This document shows positions 11,713 through 26,829 of a stretch of 64,000 nt of DNA, in pieces (the first letter of the stretch is position 1; each line of letters begins with the position of its first letter). The stretch comes from Tubiluchus corallicola (Eukaryota > Priapulida > Priapulimorpha > Priapulimorphida > Tubiluchidae): the NCBI GenBank assembly GCA_030141605.1, contig JAQGDQ010000016.1, forward strand, positions 791,499-855,498, in the 5' to 3' direction. Both the position numbers and the translations under genes were made by a program. A model generated the notes under the pieces. The model ran no database searches and was not told the origin of the DNA. It saw nothing but the letters and a program-made list of their open reading frames with translations.

Positions 11713-13379
11713 GTTTTAGATCAATCAAATCAAGGCAAACTGAGCAGGCGTTACTCTATTCATGGCAATGGTGAACAGCATTTAATAAAGTGGCTCCTGT
11801 CCAGCCCTGATCAAATGGTGCTGTTTATTGTTTTTATCGTATTGTTTTCATGCCCAGGGGACGTGGAAGGTTTATCCAGACTGACTGAAAAAGGGCAGAG
11901 AAAAAAATAAAATTTCGTGAAAAAGCCAATGTCAAGAGATTCGGTGCTAAAATCGATGCAAGGACTCTTCTCGTGTTGACAGGCAGTAGGAAAAACAAGT
12001 GCACGAAAACAAGAAATACGAAAAACTTAATTTATTAGTCAGGATGTCCTATTTCTTTTAGATACTGTAACGTAATTTGTAAATTTGCTGATTTGCTGCA
12101 GACTGAAAAGATTATGAAAGAATTTCTAAGGACTTCAAAGGCGTACTTGCCAGGAACATCTTTTCGACTTGCTTTAGTACAGTGTTATGCATTTTTATTG
12201 AGTGAGATTTATTTTAAACTTGTTTTGCTCATCATAAATAGAAACAAGGAAACTAAACTTTATTATTTACAATAATATCTTATACAGCAATACTAAAAAT
12301 TGGCAATTTTAGTCGGCAATTAACATATTTTGTTTTCGAAGAAATGAATGCGATTTCATTCTCTCATTCTTTTTTTTTATCATTTCTCTTATTTGCCACG
12401 AAATTTAATTTTTACGTTGAGGGAACCTGAAGTGCCTCGAGGTCCCCAAGGTCTAAATCCGGCTCTAAGGAACCTTACCTCGGCATTACAAATATCCTCA
12501 ACACAATGTTTCACTGTGTAAAATTTCTTAGTGTCATGCCTGAAAACCAGAAATCTAAATGCTTGAAAGAGGGAAAATGCTCCACGTTTAACTTTCGACT
12601 TTCATGTACAGCTTACAAGACTTGGTGTAAAGACAAATGGACCACTGATTGACCGCTGGGGGTTCATTCACTGTTGACATTAAATCGTTAATAAAACGCC
12701 TCAACCAGTTCAGTGTCTCATCTTAGGATTAATAATGAGAAAGTTCTGATCCTGCTACAACCGTTAGCATAATAAGGAAGCCGTCCATTGAATTCTGACT
12801 ATCGGCGCTTGCAATGTCATAGCTGTATAAAATGGCCATGCAGTTTCTGTTTAATACACCTGTTTGCATAATTTCTGAGCTGACTGAAAAATTATGGCTC
12901 AGATCGATCGTTGGGAGAACGTTACCGAAATACACTAGTAGGAACGACTAGTAAGAACTGCATACACTTTCATTTAACTAGGAAAAACTGGTAATGCACA
13001 TGAGGCAGATGAGGCGGATAGAGCAAATGTGCCATGCTGTCTACTTACTTTACGAAACTGAAATCGACGTATTCTACGCAGTGCGCCTCTCCTACAAACG
13101 ATGTTCTAAAATCTTCAAAATCGGCTTGAAATGGAACAACGTCAACATAATGTTTTACTATCACTACGGTCCAAGTAGAAAGAACAAAGGGAGACCAGTT
13201 ATATTCCTACTGATCTGATATTGTTAGAGTTGCTACCAACATGTTTATACGCACTTTGTTAGAAGATTTGATCTGATGCTTTTGTCAAACTACAGCACTT
13301 TCTTTTCAAAGGAATGGCATACGAGTCCTAAATTAAGAGCACCACAGGAAATATGGTCAATGTATGAAATAAATTGTCC

Positions 13380-14795
13380 AATCACAAAAAATGGAGAAAA
13401 CAATTTATGGTGCTTCCTTGTAGCATTTAGTCCAAGAGAATAGCATATCAAAAGTAGGCCGAAATGAGAGTATCACAAAGGGTTTAATTATGAAGTCGAA
13501 AAAGATGGCCGCCATTTGACCAAAATAAGTGGGTATTTAAGCCTAGTACGCACACCAAAATGGTAAAAAGATTGTTCATTTTGACTTACGAGCTTGAAAT
13601 TTTGCACAATGCTAAAACCCATTCAGCTCATTAATTTTGGATGTGGAGTCAATCGAAAATTAGCCTTGTATGGTAGCAATATTCAAGATGGCCGACAAAA
13701 TGGTTGTTGCCAGCTCATAATGACCATGTTTTTTTAAAAATTATCTCTATTGGCCTTCCTTTCTTTGTGAGCAAAGTCTTTACCTGTTTTGTATTTTAAC
13801 ATGCATGTACTGTTGCAACGTAACAAGTTTTGTGTGGCAGCTGTCATGGTTCTTTGAATGAATATTACACGTACAGTAATATAATGCGTTAGTTACCTGC
13901 TACACTCTGCTTGGTGTTTGGAACAGAAATATTTGTTAAGTGAACAGTATGCGCTAGCTGTTCATGAAATTCCGAAAGCCGTGGGCCTCAAAAACGTCTG
14001 TTGTTTCGGTTTTTTCGGGCTTCGACCACACTTTAGATTATGCCAGAAAAGGAAAAACAGCCTGGTCTATATGGAAGAGTTTGGAGAGGTAACAGAAGAA
14101 TTTTGTATCTCTAAGCATTCCTATAGAGTTAAGCAGCACATTTACCTCACATTTGTGCTTGAATGTTTTGCTGTACTCTTGTAGTCTTGTATAACACAGC
14201 CAACAAAAGCATGACTCTGACAGTTGACAAAGCACGTAAAGACTTATCCACAAGGAAAAGAAAAGAGTGTCACTGGATGCAATGTGGAGCACACCAAAAT
14301 GTGTTGCGCATCAAGCAGAACTGTTTGGATCAGGCATTGATCCCTGAACAATATGATTATTAAAACCTGTTTATTAATGTTATTTGTAAAACATATCTAG
14401 GCACTAAAATCATCCTATCCGCAGAAGGACATGCAATATGACCAATAAATTACATGAGCATCAGTACATGTCCTTGATCTGGAAAACCTATATTATAAAA
14501 ATCATCATCCTGTCCGCTTAAGTAGCTAAGATACAACCTAAGCTAGGGGGCAACAGCCATTTTGATTGACTCATTAACCAACATTAATCACCTTAATACA
14601 TTCTAGCACTGTGGAACGTTTCATGCTTTTAAGTCAAAATACTAAATACCCATTCAATTTGGTCAAATGGCGGCCAATTTTTTGACGTCATCGTTAGATA
14701 CTCCAATTTCGGCCTACTTTTGATATGTTATTCTCTGCACCAAATACTAGAAGAAAACGTCATAAATCATTTTCTTCCATTTTTTGGTGTGCCAA
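13380..14795. mobile_element. Non-autonomous DNA element with long terminal inverted repeats
   Basis: The left arm (about 13385-13725) and right arm (about 14545-14792) are reverse complements with moderate divergence. Both carry catatcaaaagtaggccgaaa, ggccgccatttgaccaaa and gggtattta. The outer flanks are aaattgtcc and aaattgatcc, a possible 9-10 bp target duplication with a one-base indel. The roughly 820-bp interior has no recognisable transposase. Confidence 0.6.
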
Positions 14796-15134
14796 CAAAT
14801 TGATCCTACTAAAAAGACATCACCATAATAACTGTGTACGCTTGCTTTATTGAGGCCTTAAAATAAATCTAAACTGTAATTAAACGTGCGCAGAGTTTAG
14901 TGATGAGGTCTGGATAAAACAGTTTTGGTTCAATTTGTTTTTGATTAGACTGTGATTCCTAAGCCATAACAGTTCGTTTGAAGTTTTGCTTTTGTTCTAC
15001 ACAAGCTTAATTACAGTTTATTTTTCTTTTAGAACTCTGCTGACTTTCGATAATGGGTGTAATGTCAATCGAAAGGCCTCCATAAAGTGAAGTTAAGTGG
15101 GGGCGACAATTATTATAATGATGCCTTAGCGTTC

Positions 15135-15370
15135 GAAAGGCGCGGTGGCCAGATACGGTTGCCTATCCAGGGATTCTGTCACTGTGTTCGAATCCCACTC
15201 ATATTCCACTAAGGCGGCAGAACTTTCTAGTATCCAAGATCTGTTCAGTCCTAATTGAGTAAGCGGTCATATGTTGTAGGAGGAAAGGCAGCCGAATAAT
15301 GGAACAACTTTTATCGAATGCCAAGGTTGCGAATGGCTGCCGATCCATAGATGTCATAGTGGTTTATCCC
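15135..15370 (+). mobile_element. tRNA-headed SINE copy
   Basis: A-box-like tggccagatacgg and B-box gttcgaatccc (15186-15196) are followed by a GC-richer body to about 15370. The tRNA-like part lacks paired acceptor ends. Confidence 0.5.
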
Positions 15371-18199
15371 TTCGCCGTCAGAAATTCTCCTTTTTCTTCT
15401 TCAACTTCTTTTAATGCTTGTGGGATTAATCTCTTTGCACTATTATACGATATAATTTATGCCTGAAAATCCGTTTCGCTGATCCACTCTTCGTGCTTTC
15501 TCGACCCAGAGCTAGCTCAAATCGTATAGTTGCACGATTAGTACTTCGTTAGTACAGATGGGTTGAATTAATTTTAACCCAGGAATTTATAAGCTGTAGT
15601 CTTCTTCAACTCTCGTCTCCGTGTAGCACTGTCAAGTCATGTAACCTGCACCCTTCAAATGTCCTTTCGACGCGCCAGTAAGCCTGCAATGATCAAAGAC
15701 GATTTACCAACTAATCTACCATAGAAGCTCGCACGTGATCGTATATGCAAAAGATTCAATGAGGGGAGATGGGTTTAGGTTGAAATTGACCATCTTTTAG
15801 TCACTGCAACGTTGTGTTTTTGTATTTTTTATATGGCATACCTTTTCTGCCGAAATACGCAAAGAATGAATGAACGTAAGTTTTTTTGCAAGAAGCTACA
15901 AAAATCAGTTGCATGGTTTTTATAACTTGCACAGTTAAGGTTAATATAACCAAAAGCTTGCAATAATTTGTTGTACTGAATTTCTCTGAGCGAACTTTTA
16001 TGCAGAAACTGTATAAAGTCTAGCACCTAAAAGTACACAGAGAATTGTAAATTATACAAAGATTGCCCTGCATTTTTATCGCACAATACTGTCTTTTTAC
16101 ACGGATTGTACTGTAGAGCTTATGTGATATTACTTTCAAGATTTCAGCTTTTCTACTTTACGAACATGCAACGTACATTCTGTTGCAGTTTCTTCCTTTG
16201 ACTGAAAGGACTTCTCAGTTCCTCTCGAGTGGAACTCCTCGCTTTCCTCTCTTAGATTTGAAATTTCCCTCCTGAGAAGTAAAAATGCATCCGTTTGACA
16301 CTAAACGGGTACAACTATCACATAACCTTGTGATACATAACCTTTTGCTAGAGGGTGCAAAGCAAGTTATTACATAAAAGTATTGCTGGAACGATGTCTA
16401 ATCTATCATGCCCTTAAAATTTGGTGTGAAAGCCTCATACATCTCACACAGCCTGCAATCTTGAGGGGTGTAATTGGAGCAGTGACCTGAAAACTCTGGG
16501 ATTAATTTTTTTCAGTTAAACTAAAAGGGCAGAAAATAGCCAAAAGTAGTATGGCAGATGAAGCCGTCCAGAAGCTGGTTGTTGTTCACCCATTTACTAA
16601 TTTCAGATACTAAGTGAAAACCGTTTCCACTTAGCTATCATTGCGTCATACAACGAATTTCACACGTAACGTGTTTTTACTTTTTTCGTGATATATACTA
16701 ATATATGTATTGATTTATTTCGTAAATTGACTGCATACAATGTTGTAATTAACACAAAATATGATAATAACAATGGAATAGAGATATAAAGATACTTACG
16801 CCAGTCTCTTTATTCTATGGAACGGGCTACAGCGTTTTGACGTGTATTTGAAATTTGAAATCATTTATTTCCAGAACAAATCTACCAGCTTTCTTGCATT
16901 TTATCCTTACATTCGTTACATATAAAGATTTTCTTGAACTTTGTCCTGAAAGTGGCGACTGCGGTGGAATTGCTGTACAGAAAAATCGCGGTTCGGTCAT
17001 CAAATTGCGATAAAATAGTCTGCAGTATCATCTGTCAGACTGTTAGTTTTGTTAGAAGTTTTCGCTTCAATAGTAGGAAAAGATAAACCGCCTGGCTTAG
17101 ATGCAAGTCAATCTTGTAAATTCTTCTGCCGAAACTATACGACCACTATTACGTGCCTAAAATTCTAAACATTCTATTCTTGAATCTTGTTTTATAGAAT
17201 CACAGATAAAATGACTAGAAACGTAATTTTGTGTTTAGCTGGTAACTGCAACATTTGGCCGAATTCAATTCACCCGTCGTTGGTTGTTACTGTACATTTA
17301 TTATAAGGCCTTTTAATAAAATAATATCATCTAAATTAAGTCTACAATCAGAGTTATTAAAGTTTAAAGGAAAAGCCTAAGTTCATTTGTTTTTTCGTTG
17401 TTGCACACTTTCAGCCATATTTACTCAGAGCAGTCGGATTTAATTGCACATCAGACAGCATCACACAGAACGTTGGGGCGTGAACTAGAGAGAAACTTCA
17501 AATTTTATACTTAAACTCGCAGTTTTATGTTTTATTGTCAGCGTCACACGGAAGAGTCACACTGAATATTTCAACCTTCACCTTCCATACGTGTACGAAA
17601 CACTGTGAATTTTCCCCTCTCTGACGTCATCATTTGTTTTCGTTCGTTTGATTAAATCCCCAAGCAATCATTTGTTTACTAGAAATATGTAGGCAACAAA
17701 ACATATATTTTGATGTATATTAGACCATAGGTCAAAATAAGGTATTGTCTCAAAAAGTCGTCCTATTTTCCTTTAATTTTAATTTATGTTTATTTTATTT
17801 TAGTTTATTGGTTATAAATTTTATTTTTTTATTTGTTTACACTCCTTTTACATTTCCCTGTAAAATGCAAGGCAGGATGCATAAAAATCATTTCAAAATA
17901 TAACTCAACCAGCTGGCCGTGGTGTTTACGCTGATTAAACCTCATTAAAATCTTATGTCTATCTTGTTTTAAAAACAAAGGTTTGGAATAGTTCTACCAA
18001 AGATAATAATAGAAAATACAATTTGCCTTGAAAATAACGATTACCAAAGCAGGACAAAGAAACGAAAACTACACAAGTCAATGAAAATTACAGTTTTCGG
18101 TTTGGCGTAAATATTCTTAAGTTAGATGTATTGACTATTTTATTTCCTTCAATTCTTCCAAATATTGCTTATGTTTAGTCAAGTTGTGATAACGTAAAG
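15371..18199. other. Intronic stretch with no identified feature
   Basis: AT-rich unique-looking sequence. I see no exon, RNA gene or clear transposon. A CRE-like tgacgtca near 17622 is isolated. Confidence 0.4.
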
Positions 18200-19262
18200 T
18201 AATGCCAATGCAGTCCTCTACTAGGTGTAAACTGGAAAATATACAACACGATGTACTGCAAGTGGCTCAGTACTTAGCACAGTGAGTCTTTTAAGATAGG
18301 AACAATCACTTTATTGACATCGAGCAAACAACCTACGAGTGAAATATCTCTCACTGTCTTTTAATTGATACCGCGGCCATACAGGAGTGCATTATCGAAG
18401 TAAGGGATTAACATATGCTTTGTAGGTTTTTAACAATGTATCTTTGTTATTAGTATAAAAACATCTAAAACATGTATAACTCTGTAGGCTTTAGTTCTTG
18501 TTGTTTACAGTATTTTTAAAATTGCAAATGAGAGTTCACCATAATATGTAGCTAGATGCATTTGTCATAGAGGTTCCATTTAAAACGCACTGCAACTGAG
18601 GGTTGCCACAACCAAGATGCTACAGAGTGCATTTATTTGCAGAAATAAGTAACTGACGTGCATTTGACCACAAAGATAACGTTTCCATAGCATAACAAAG
18701 AACGGGATAAGTATTGCAACTGGTATGCAGTTTTAAATCCTCGACAAATAATTTACAGCGAACTGTCCTCACTACATCAGGTAAATCATTAATGTAAAGT
18801 ACAAATAATAGTGGACCAATCGCTAATATAGGACTTCCGCAAAGGTGCCCGATATAACTTATCTCTGGTCAGGGAACCGAGAACCCACAAGCTCCTGCTA
18901 GGTAGTTTCTACTAGACAAACTTTAATCCATTTGATTAAGCTTTCGAAATGGCGCATGCCCGGAGCTTCGTTAACAACTTACGATGTACAACAGAATCAA
19001 AGGCACGAGCATCATCATTGGAAAGTACAACAAATTTTAACCCTTTGTCAAGGCAGTTACACCAGTCATTAACGCACTGTAAAACTTATGTACAAGTGGA
19101 ACGGTTTTTCATAGACCACAGTTATGACTTTCGTAAGCAAAGTTTTAGAAAGCAAATTGTCAAGTCATTCAGCATTGAGACATATTTCAATAATTACACG
19201 AGTGAATGAGATTGGGCGATAATTGCGTAAGGCCTGAAGGGTCACTCTTTTTGAAAATGTCA
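18200..19262 (-). mobile_element. Decayed CR1/Jockey-like LINE reverse transcriptase fragment
   Basis: Read on the minus strand with frameshifts, the order is that of a non-LTR reverse transcriptase. RNYRPISFTRVI (about 19175-19235) is followed by ARAFDSVVHRKLLTKLRA (motif A, about 18960-19010), GPLLFVLYINDLPDVV (motif B, about 18775-18825) and a damaged LFVEDLKL in place of the catalytic FADD. Beyond that come thumb and C-terminal traces such as AYVNP and RYFTRRLFARC (near 18320-18400). Many stops make it a pseudogene. Confidence 0.72.
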
Positions 19263-20029
19263 GCAAAGAACCTGATTTTAGATAGGGTACCAGTTGCATA
19301 CGACACCTCAAAATATAAATCACACTGCAAGTTGCATACTGCAAAGCTGCACATCGCATCGCATACTACAAAGCTAATAAAATACAATATTTTGCATTTA
19401 ACACACTTAGAACTTTTGTGCATTATTTATCATTCGTTGTTGCATGTCATATTATTAAAAATCTTGAAAAATAGTTTAACTGGGCACTACAAGTAAACTG
19501 TAATATACTCTGCACGTTTTGCACAAGAGAAAATACCCATCCTTAATTTTAGGCTATTTTATTTCCAGTTCCGAAAGCACATATAACCCGTTGTTATTTG
19601 GGTCAATAATTGATAGACGTTTACCCAAGCAGCAAAACACCAAAGAGTCACGCAAAGTCTTTGAGTAACACTGAGTAATATATTTTTGAAGCAACTGCAT
19701 CGTTAACACTTATAGTTTAGTTGCACATGCATTTCTCTTAATTCTCGATTTTTACTTTTCATTTGAATTCATCTTATATGCGTTATGTTTCGTCACATAA
19801 CTTCATCTTGTATGGACTTGGGTTTATAGACTTCTACAGGAACGACCAACTCCCTAAAGTACAGTAGCTAGAAGTAAACTATACGGAATGGTTACAGTGG
19901 CAGTTGTACAGTCTCAGTTGTGCGTGTCGTAATTTTGTAGCATTGACTGATACTTGACTTTAATTATTATTTAATGATGGTAAAAAACCACTGTTAATTT
20001 ATTTATGAAGCCAAACTTGGAAAACAGGA

Positions 20030-20185
20030 AATGTGAAAAACTTAAATCCCTGTCTGGATTTGAGCCACGGTACTTCTGCTTACAATGCAGTACTGTAACA
20101 GCTAGACTACCGTGGACAGCCAGTTTCACTACTTCCAACGTTAGATCGCTCACGCTAATACGAGTGTAGTGTTGGCAGCCACGTA
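20030..20185 (-). mobile_element. tRNA-headed SINE copy (family sharing GTGAGCGATCTAAC)
   Basis: On the minus strand GTAGTCTAGCTGTTACAGTAC resembles an A box and GGCTCAAATCC (complement 20056-20066) a B box. The block GTGAGCGATCTAAC upstream (20141-20154) recurs at 42278-42291 in the same position relative to another tRNA-like head, and a similar fragment lies near 49798. Confidence 0.55.
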
Positions 20186-21076
20186 GATTCTGAACATCAA
20201 CGTATATAGCTGTTTTCAGCGACACAGTTTTACCAATGGGTGGTTTCAAATCTGTGTATCTTGCACTTGGGAAAATTAAACCTGCTAGCGTCGGTGTACA
20301 AGTAACAAGAAAATTAAGACAAGAAATAAACCTGTACGTAATATAAATAAGAGAAAAATAAAAATAGACTAAAAATGAAATTTAAAATTGAAGAAACTAC
20401 TCAAACGTTTTGGTACTTCTTTTGCATTAAACAGTCACGTTTTCTTGGAATCATCATTCAGATGTCAGTGTAAAACGTAATACTGTAAAACATAAAATAT
20501 CCACTTGTACTTTTTAAGATTTAGCGTTTTACATTTAATTATTGTTGAAATGGCGCAGAAAAAACCGTTTCATTGGTATCTACAACTGCATTTAAACGTT
20601 GGTATAGAAGCGTTTAAATTCGGAAACAAGCTTCTCGTACAAAACAATGCATAGCTCTCCTGATTCTGCAGTTATAAATTGAATTCCAGAGCTGCTCGTA
20701 AGGTTGCTTTAATGGCCTCTGTTGTGGAATTTTCAATCAAGCTGCATAATTTCCCGATTTTGGGTCTTTTGCGGTTTCTGTACGCGCTTCTGGCTAGTGA
20801 TTTAGAGAAGATTTTATCGGAGATTTATGTTATTTGCAAATTATTTGCTGTGATGCGTCATGATTAAATCAAGTAACTACATTACAGGTCTTAATCAATC
20901 ATATAGAAGGCAAAAATCTTGACGTTGGCTTGATTAATCCCGAGTTTGATATATAGGCTAGCAGAATTCGCACTTAAGCTAGCATGCCGAATACCGGATT
21001 ATGGTGAACTATAATTACAGGTTTAGCTTCTGGTTGTGAAAAGTGTTGCGACCAGGCCAGGAAAGAAGGTAAGTTA

Positions 21077-21112
21077 GGTACTGGTACTGGTACTGGTACT
21101 GGTGGTACTGGT
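21077..21112. repeat. (GGTACT)n short tandem repeat
   Basis: Five units of ggtact with one ggt interruption. Confidence 0.9.
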
Positions 21113-22932
21113 TAGCATGAGACCTACAATTTTGAGGGTCTGTACGTCTTGAATCAAATTGCTCACAACTACCATTTAGTAAATCACTCTATTTTTTATT
21201 TTGTTTTGTTACTTCCAAGCACATCATATACAATACATACATAACCATTTAGCATTGATTCCTAATGAGCTATTTGAAATATGGCTTCCACTTTTCATCC
21301 AGCCCAGCACAGCGCCTGGTCCCGACCTTCTAATGAGCTTTATTATTCTGTAATAAATTTAGAAAGAACTACGCAGTATACTTCCGATAGAGTAGATAGT
21401 TTTCACTTGCAGACCTGTACAACTCTGCCTACTGCTATAGGAACGAACTCTTTTAGCGGTATGCTAAACTAATGTGTAGTTAATCCAAATTGAGTGTCAA
21501 GCCGAATTATTAGAAAAAGTAGGTTTGCAATACCCCAACGCTCAATTTTTGAGCTGTCCATTTCTTCCAGGATTCTTGCGTCTTTCCTACAGGATTTTTA
21601 CAGCGTTTGATTTGCTTCATTGTCCTTACTGCGAAGTTCGTGAATACCCTTTTCTCTCAAAGCAAATATCAATAATTAGTTCCAGGAACGCAGCGCTTGG
21701 CCTCTAAATCAAATCGGAAATGAAACTTCTAAGTGTAGTTTTTCGTGCAACATTTTCCTTTGCTGTTTTTTTTTGCCGCCTAATGATAATCCCTCCCCAG
21801 GTCTTCCATTTTTATGTAATTTAATTTAAGATTTGGGGAACTTACATATGACCACATCGCCTACTTTAAACGCGTTTACGTGTATGTAATTTGTCCATTT
21901 TAATGTTAATGCATTTTAAATATCTAATAAATCATTTTATTGTTGTTGTCGTCATAATCGTCATCCTTGTCGTCATCATCATCGTCGTCATCATCAGTAG
22001 CAGCATCAGCATCATTATTATTAGTGGAGAATACAATAATACCATAAATAGCTGTAACATTGTTATAAGAATTCGCCCCCTGGATTCTTGTAACCTAGTA
22101 AAATGCTCACCACACTAAAAATATTAATCTTTCTACTGTTAAGCTAATCTGTTTCTAAAGAAGAGCAAGAACGTTTTCGTGGGTATAATTACGATCTTTA
22201 ACTATAGGGGGTTAGTGACAACCAAATTGCCACGACGAACAACCAGCGAAGCAGGCACAAGAATTCATTCGGTTAAAACTGAAAACGTTGTCCTGAGTGG
22301 ACAACTGATTGTACTGGCTGGCTTTGAAAATAACTGATTATTCAGGCCTGACTGCTTCTTATACATGACATTAAAAACGTCGTTTATCTTTGTATACTGT
22401 CACTTTAGTTTAATTAGTTGACGTTTTAATCTGGGTTTGTTTCACTTTCACATGTTCGATGTGATACTGTGTTCACGTTGACAGAAGCTGCGAAACACGT
22501 CCACGGTTTTTCAAAGAGGTATATTTTAGAGACGGTTTTTTTACCTTAACGTGGAGGCTAGCAGAACTAATGTCATGTAACAGTATAGTAATTAGTGGTA
22601 ACTAGTCTAAACACTGCTAAAGACTAGACTTTACAACTGACGCAGTAGCGTCATACAACTGCCGAAATGATGGAAATCAGCAAGTTTTGTTTACACTTTT
22701 AAATCGTCTATGCACTAATGTTATGAGGCAATAACATTACCACCTGGTATCCAAACTGTATTTAAAAATTGAAACCTAGTCGTTAATTCAGGTATTTTCA
22801 GATTCAGAGGTTTGCTGGACATAGATAAGCTCTATGGCCAAGCTACAGTTTAATTTTGTTTCAGAAAGTTATCTCGGTGCTTTAAAACCATCTCAGACAT
22901 TATCATAAATTATAATGTTTTTTGCCTTTATT

Positions 22933-23048
22933 GTGATCGACAGCTTTTTTTCAGTAATGCAATAAATTTACGAGTTATATAACATGAGGGATTTTATATA
23001 ACTCGCAAACTTATTGCATTATTCAACAAAAACTGTGGTTTAAAACAT
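22933..23048. repeat. Palindromic hairpin, about 50-bp arms
   Basis: aatgcaataaatttacgagt and tatataa on the left are mirrored by ttatata and actcgcaaacttattgcatt on the right, around a loop of about 10 nt. Weaker pairing (cagctttttt / aaaaactgtgg) extends outward. It is a likely solo foldback MITE. Confidence 0.6.
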
Positions 23049-23737
23049 CACACATTACCAGGGGTGTAGTTCCATTTTTTGCAACTTCTTCAATGTCATT
23101 ATTGGTTTTAGCTAAGTTTATCCTTATTGCATTGGCCATCATAAAGGACATAATTATGGCTTAATAAGGTTTAATTAAAGTTTCTTCAGAAACTTGTTGA
23201 GGTACTAAGTGAAAATATTGAGACTAACTTCGTCAAAATATTTAAGTACAGTAAGGCTGAAATATCGAGATAATTATGTCAAATGAAATCACAGCATACG
23301 TCACGGGTAGATACGTCACAAAATTGCATTGATTATGTCAGTCGTTAATGTCATTAACCTGCATAAATTGCTGATTATCGCCAATGTTTACCGAAATAGC
23401 TGGATTATTCAAATAATTAGTTTTAATGTTTCTTTACGGTTCGGATGTTTAACTTAGTAAATGTAGCAATACCTCTTGTTTTGGAAATACTGATTGCTGA
23501 AAAATTGAGTCACTTTTCATTAGCTACGGCCGCGAGAGATGAAAGTGGCATTTCGAGTTGTTTTCTCTTCAGCTGAAATTCATCCCAAGTGCAATCCGTT
23601 TTTAGTTTCAAATAAACTCACTCTGGGAGGCGAGATGTGACGTCAGGGCAAAGTAACTATTGAAAATTGTGATGTGCTTATTTTCGTGGTTTTCGCAGTG
23701 CACCTACCGTTGTTTTGTTGTCGTAGTCGTTGTCGAC

Positions 23738-23788
23738 AGCAGCAGCAGCAACAACAACAACAAGAGCGCCCGCATCACCACCACCAAT

Positions 23789-23826
<38 letters not shown>

Positions 23827-23880
23827 CAACAACAACAACAACAACAGCAGCAGCAGCAGCAACAACAACAACAACAACCT
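23738..23880. repeat. CAG/CAA trinucleotide array
   Basis: Alternating blocks of cag and caa units with a short cgcccgcatcaccacc interruption. It would encode polyGln in one frame, but it is flanked by no recognisable coding sequence. Confidence 0.93.
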
Positions 23881-24321
23881 TACATAGAATGAGATTCATT
23901 TACTTTACGCCAAAAGCCATCTTCGAAAGATGGCGAATAGATTTAATTAGATTATTGATTGTACTAGAGAAAAATGTCTGTGTAATTTCATTACGAGGTG
24001 ATTGGTCAAAACCTTTATGTGCGATCACTTGATCTTATTGCTATTGTCCCCCCTTAGCGTGGTAATTTTGGATTCGATTACCCAGAAAAAGATTGTCTGC
24101 AAAAGCTCTTTTCTATAGTTAGTTTCATCTTGTCATCAAGGTCAAAAAACATGAACCTTAATACGTCTTGAAGGCAGAAATTTCAGACTGAAAAATAAAA
24201 TTAATCGAGATAGTATTGATCTTCTAACCTACAGTTGTCACATCAAGCATACAAGTGTAAAGGTGGTACTGAACGCCACTCAGCTTCTTCGTTCATTTAG
24301 TATTTCAAAAATCATTTCTTG

Positions 24322-24500
24322 GTTCATTCATTCATTCATTCATTCATTCATTCATTCATTCATTCATTCATTCATTCATTGTTTGTTTCCTCGCTCGCTT
24401 GTTTGTTCTTTCGTTCGTTCGTGGTTAGTTCATTCCTTCGTTTGTTTATGAGTTCGATTATCCGTTCTTTCAGTTATTCGTTTATTCATTCGTTTGTTTT
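24322..24500. repeat. (TTCA)n array grading into GTTT/GTTC repeats
   Basis: About 60 bp of pure ttca units (24322-24380), then degenerate gtttgtt/cgttcg units. It explains the repetitive HSFIHSF-type frames. Confidence 0.92.
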
Positions 24501-25929
24501 TTTTGTCGTTTGTTTGTTGGTGTTGGGAGCTAGTACATTTTTATGATGGGGGTGCAACTCTTTAACTGCCACTCATTCACAAATCAGACTAACTTGTTGT
24601 GTCATCTTTTATTTATAGTAAAAAGGGTTATGTGAGCGGTTGTTGTCCTACAATTTTCCAGAGGGCAACAAGTTATGTGAACCAGAAATCAACGACACAG
24701 GAGTAACTAAACTTCTTTTTGGAATGAAGTTGCAATGTCGAAAAGCTCACTTGAAAAAACATTGGGTCTAAGGCTTGACGTTATATTTTACGGGGGTCTG
24801 CTTAGGCGTTATGGTTTTTCATATTAACCGAAAGAAGCATCGATTTTTGAGCATTTCAAGTATTCGGTATCAAGCAAAATTCAGTATGAAATGGAAAAAA
24901 TGATTACTTTTACAATTTGTATTGATCTTTTAGCTCGTTTAGAAAATCAAACATTACATCAAAACAAACTATAAGTAATATAGCAATAATAATAATAATA
25001 ACAAAGTAAAAGAAAAGTAGTCTGCAACCCTTCTCCTAGGAGGATAAGAAAATGAAAGAGGAACCCGGACGTAGCTCACAGCTCACACAACCGTCAGTAA
25101 AACAGCTTCAGTCCATGGACGTAATCATCAACAGCGATGACGACAGCTACAGCATTAAACAAACGTGGACCGGGAAATGGCTTTTTAGGTCGTCTTGGTT
25201 CACTTTTGGCTCAAGATACACCTCCAACGTCTGGTTAGTTGTTGTCACCTCTCCATTCAGCTTGGCTTAAGATTACGCCGCACATAGTACAGTTCCCACA
25301 TATCACAGTTCCCGATAGTCCCTTTATGTCAGATTAGCAAATAGATGTGAACCAAATTTAGAGCGACTTTACAGTGTTAACCATATTTTAGAGTAAAGTA
25401 AAGTCAAAGTGAAAGCAAAAGCATCTTAGGCTGCTTTCAGGTTTAGCAGTTCCAATGTACTGTCCTGGATATCTGGGTCATGCATTTTCCAAGATCATGT
25501 TATGTATAAACAGGTTAAAGAATATTTTGATTGGAGAGCCCTTCTCACAGACTGTTATGAGTAGGAAGCCCTTCTCACAGACTATACTTCTCACAGCAAT
25601 ATCTAGTTTAGCTATGTGTAAGAACCTTACTGTTGGTTTGATTTTTGTTATTCGTTCGTTTGTTCGTTCACTCAGTCATTGATTGCAATTGCATGCAATT
25701 TAGATACAAATAACTTGTATTGAATCTTGATAAAGTGTGAACTGGCAATTATTCGTTGACAGATGAACCTCTCATAGTATATGCAGTGGATTTTTAAGTT
25801 TGCAAGAACGAAGTTTTTTTGCAATGTAACACAGCTGTATGAAAAGTAGAAGATATGCGTTCGACACCCGACAGTGACCAAGATTTTTCAGACTCTAATT
25901 GAATTTCGTTTGTGTGTGATCAGGATCTT

Positions 25930-26753
<824 letters not shown>

Positions 26754-26829
26754 TTTAGTTGGCATATAGACAGCGAAATATAGCGTGTTTGTAATACTGC
26801 TTCCTCAGCTGTTGCTAATAATAAATGCA

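Noticed and set aside
23674-23892. PolyGln-His open frame as a possible coding exon
   Set aside because: It consists almost entirely of the CAG/CAA array, with no recognisable flanking domain, and lies within an intron.
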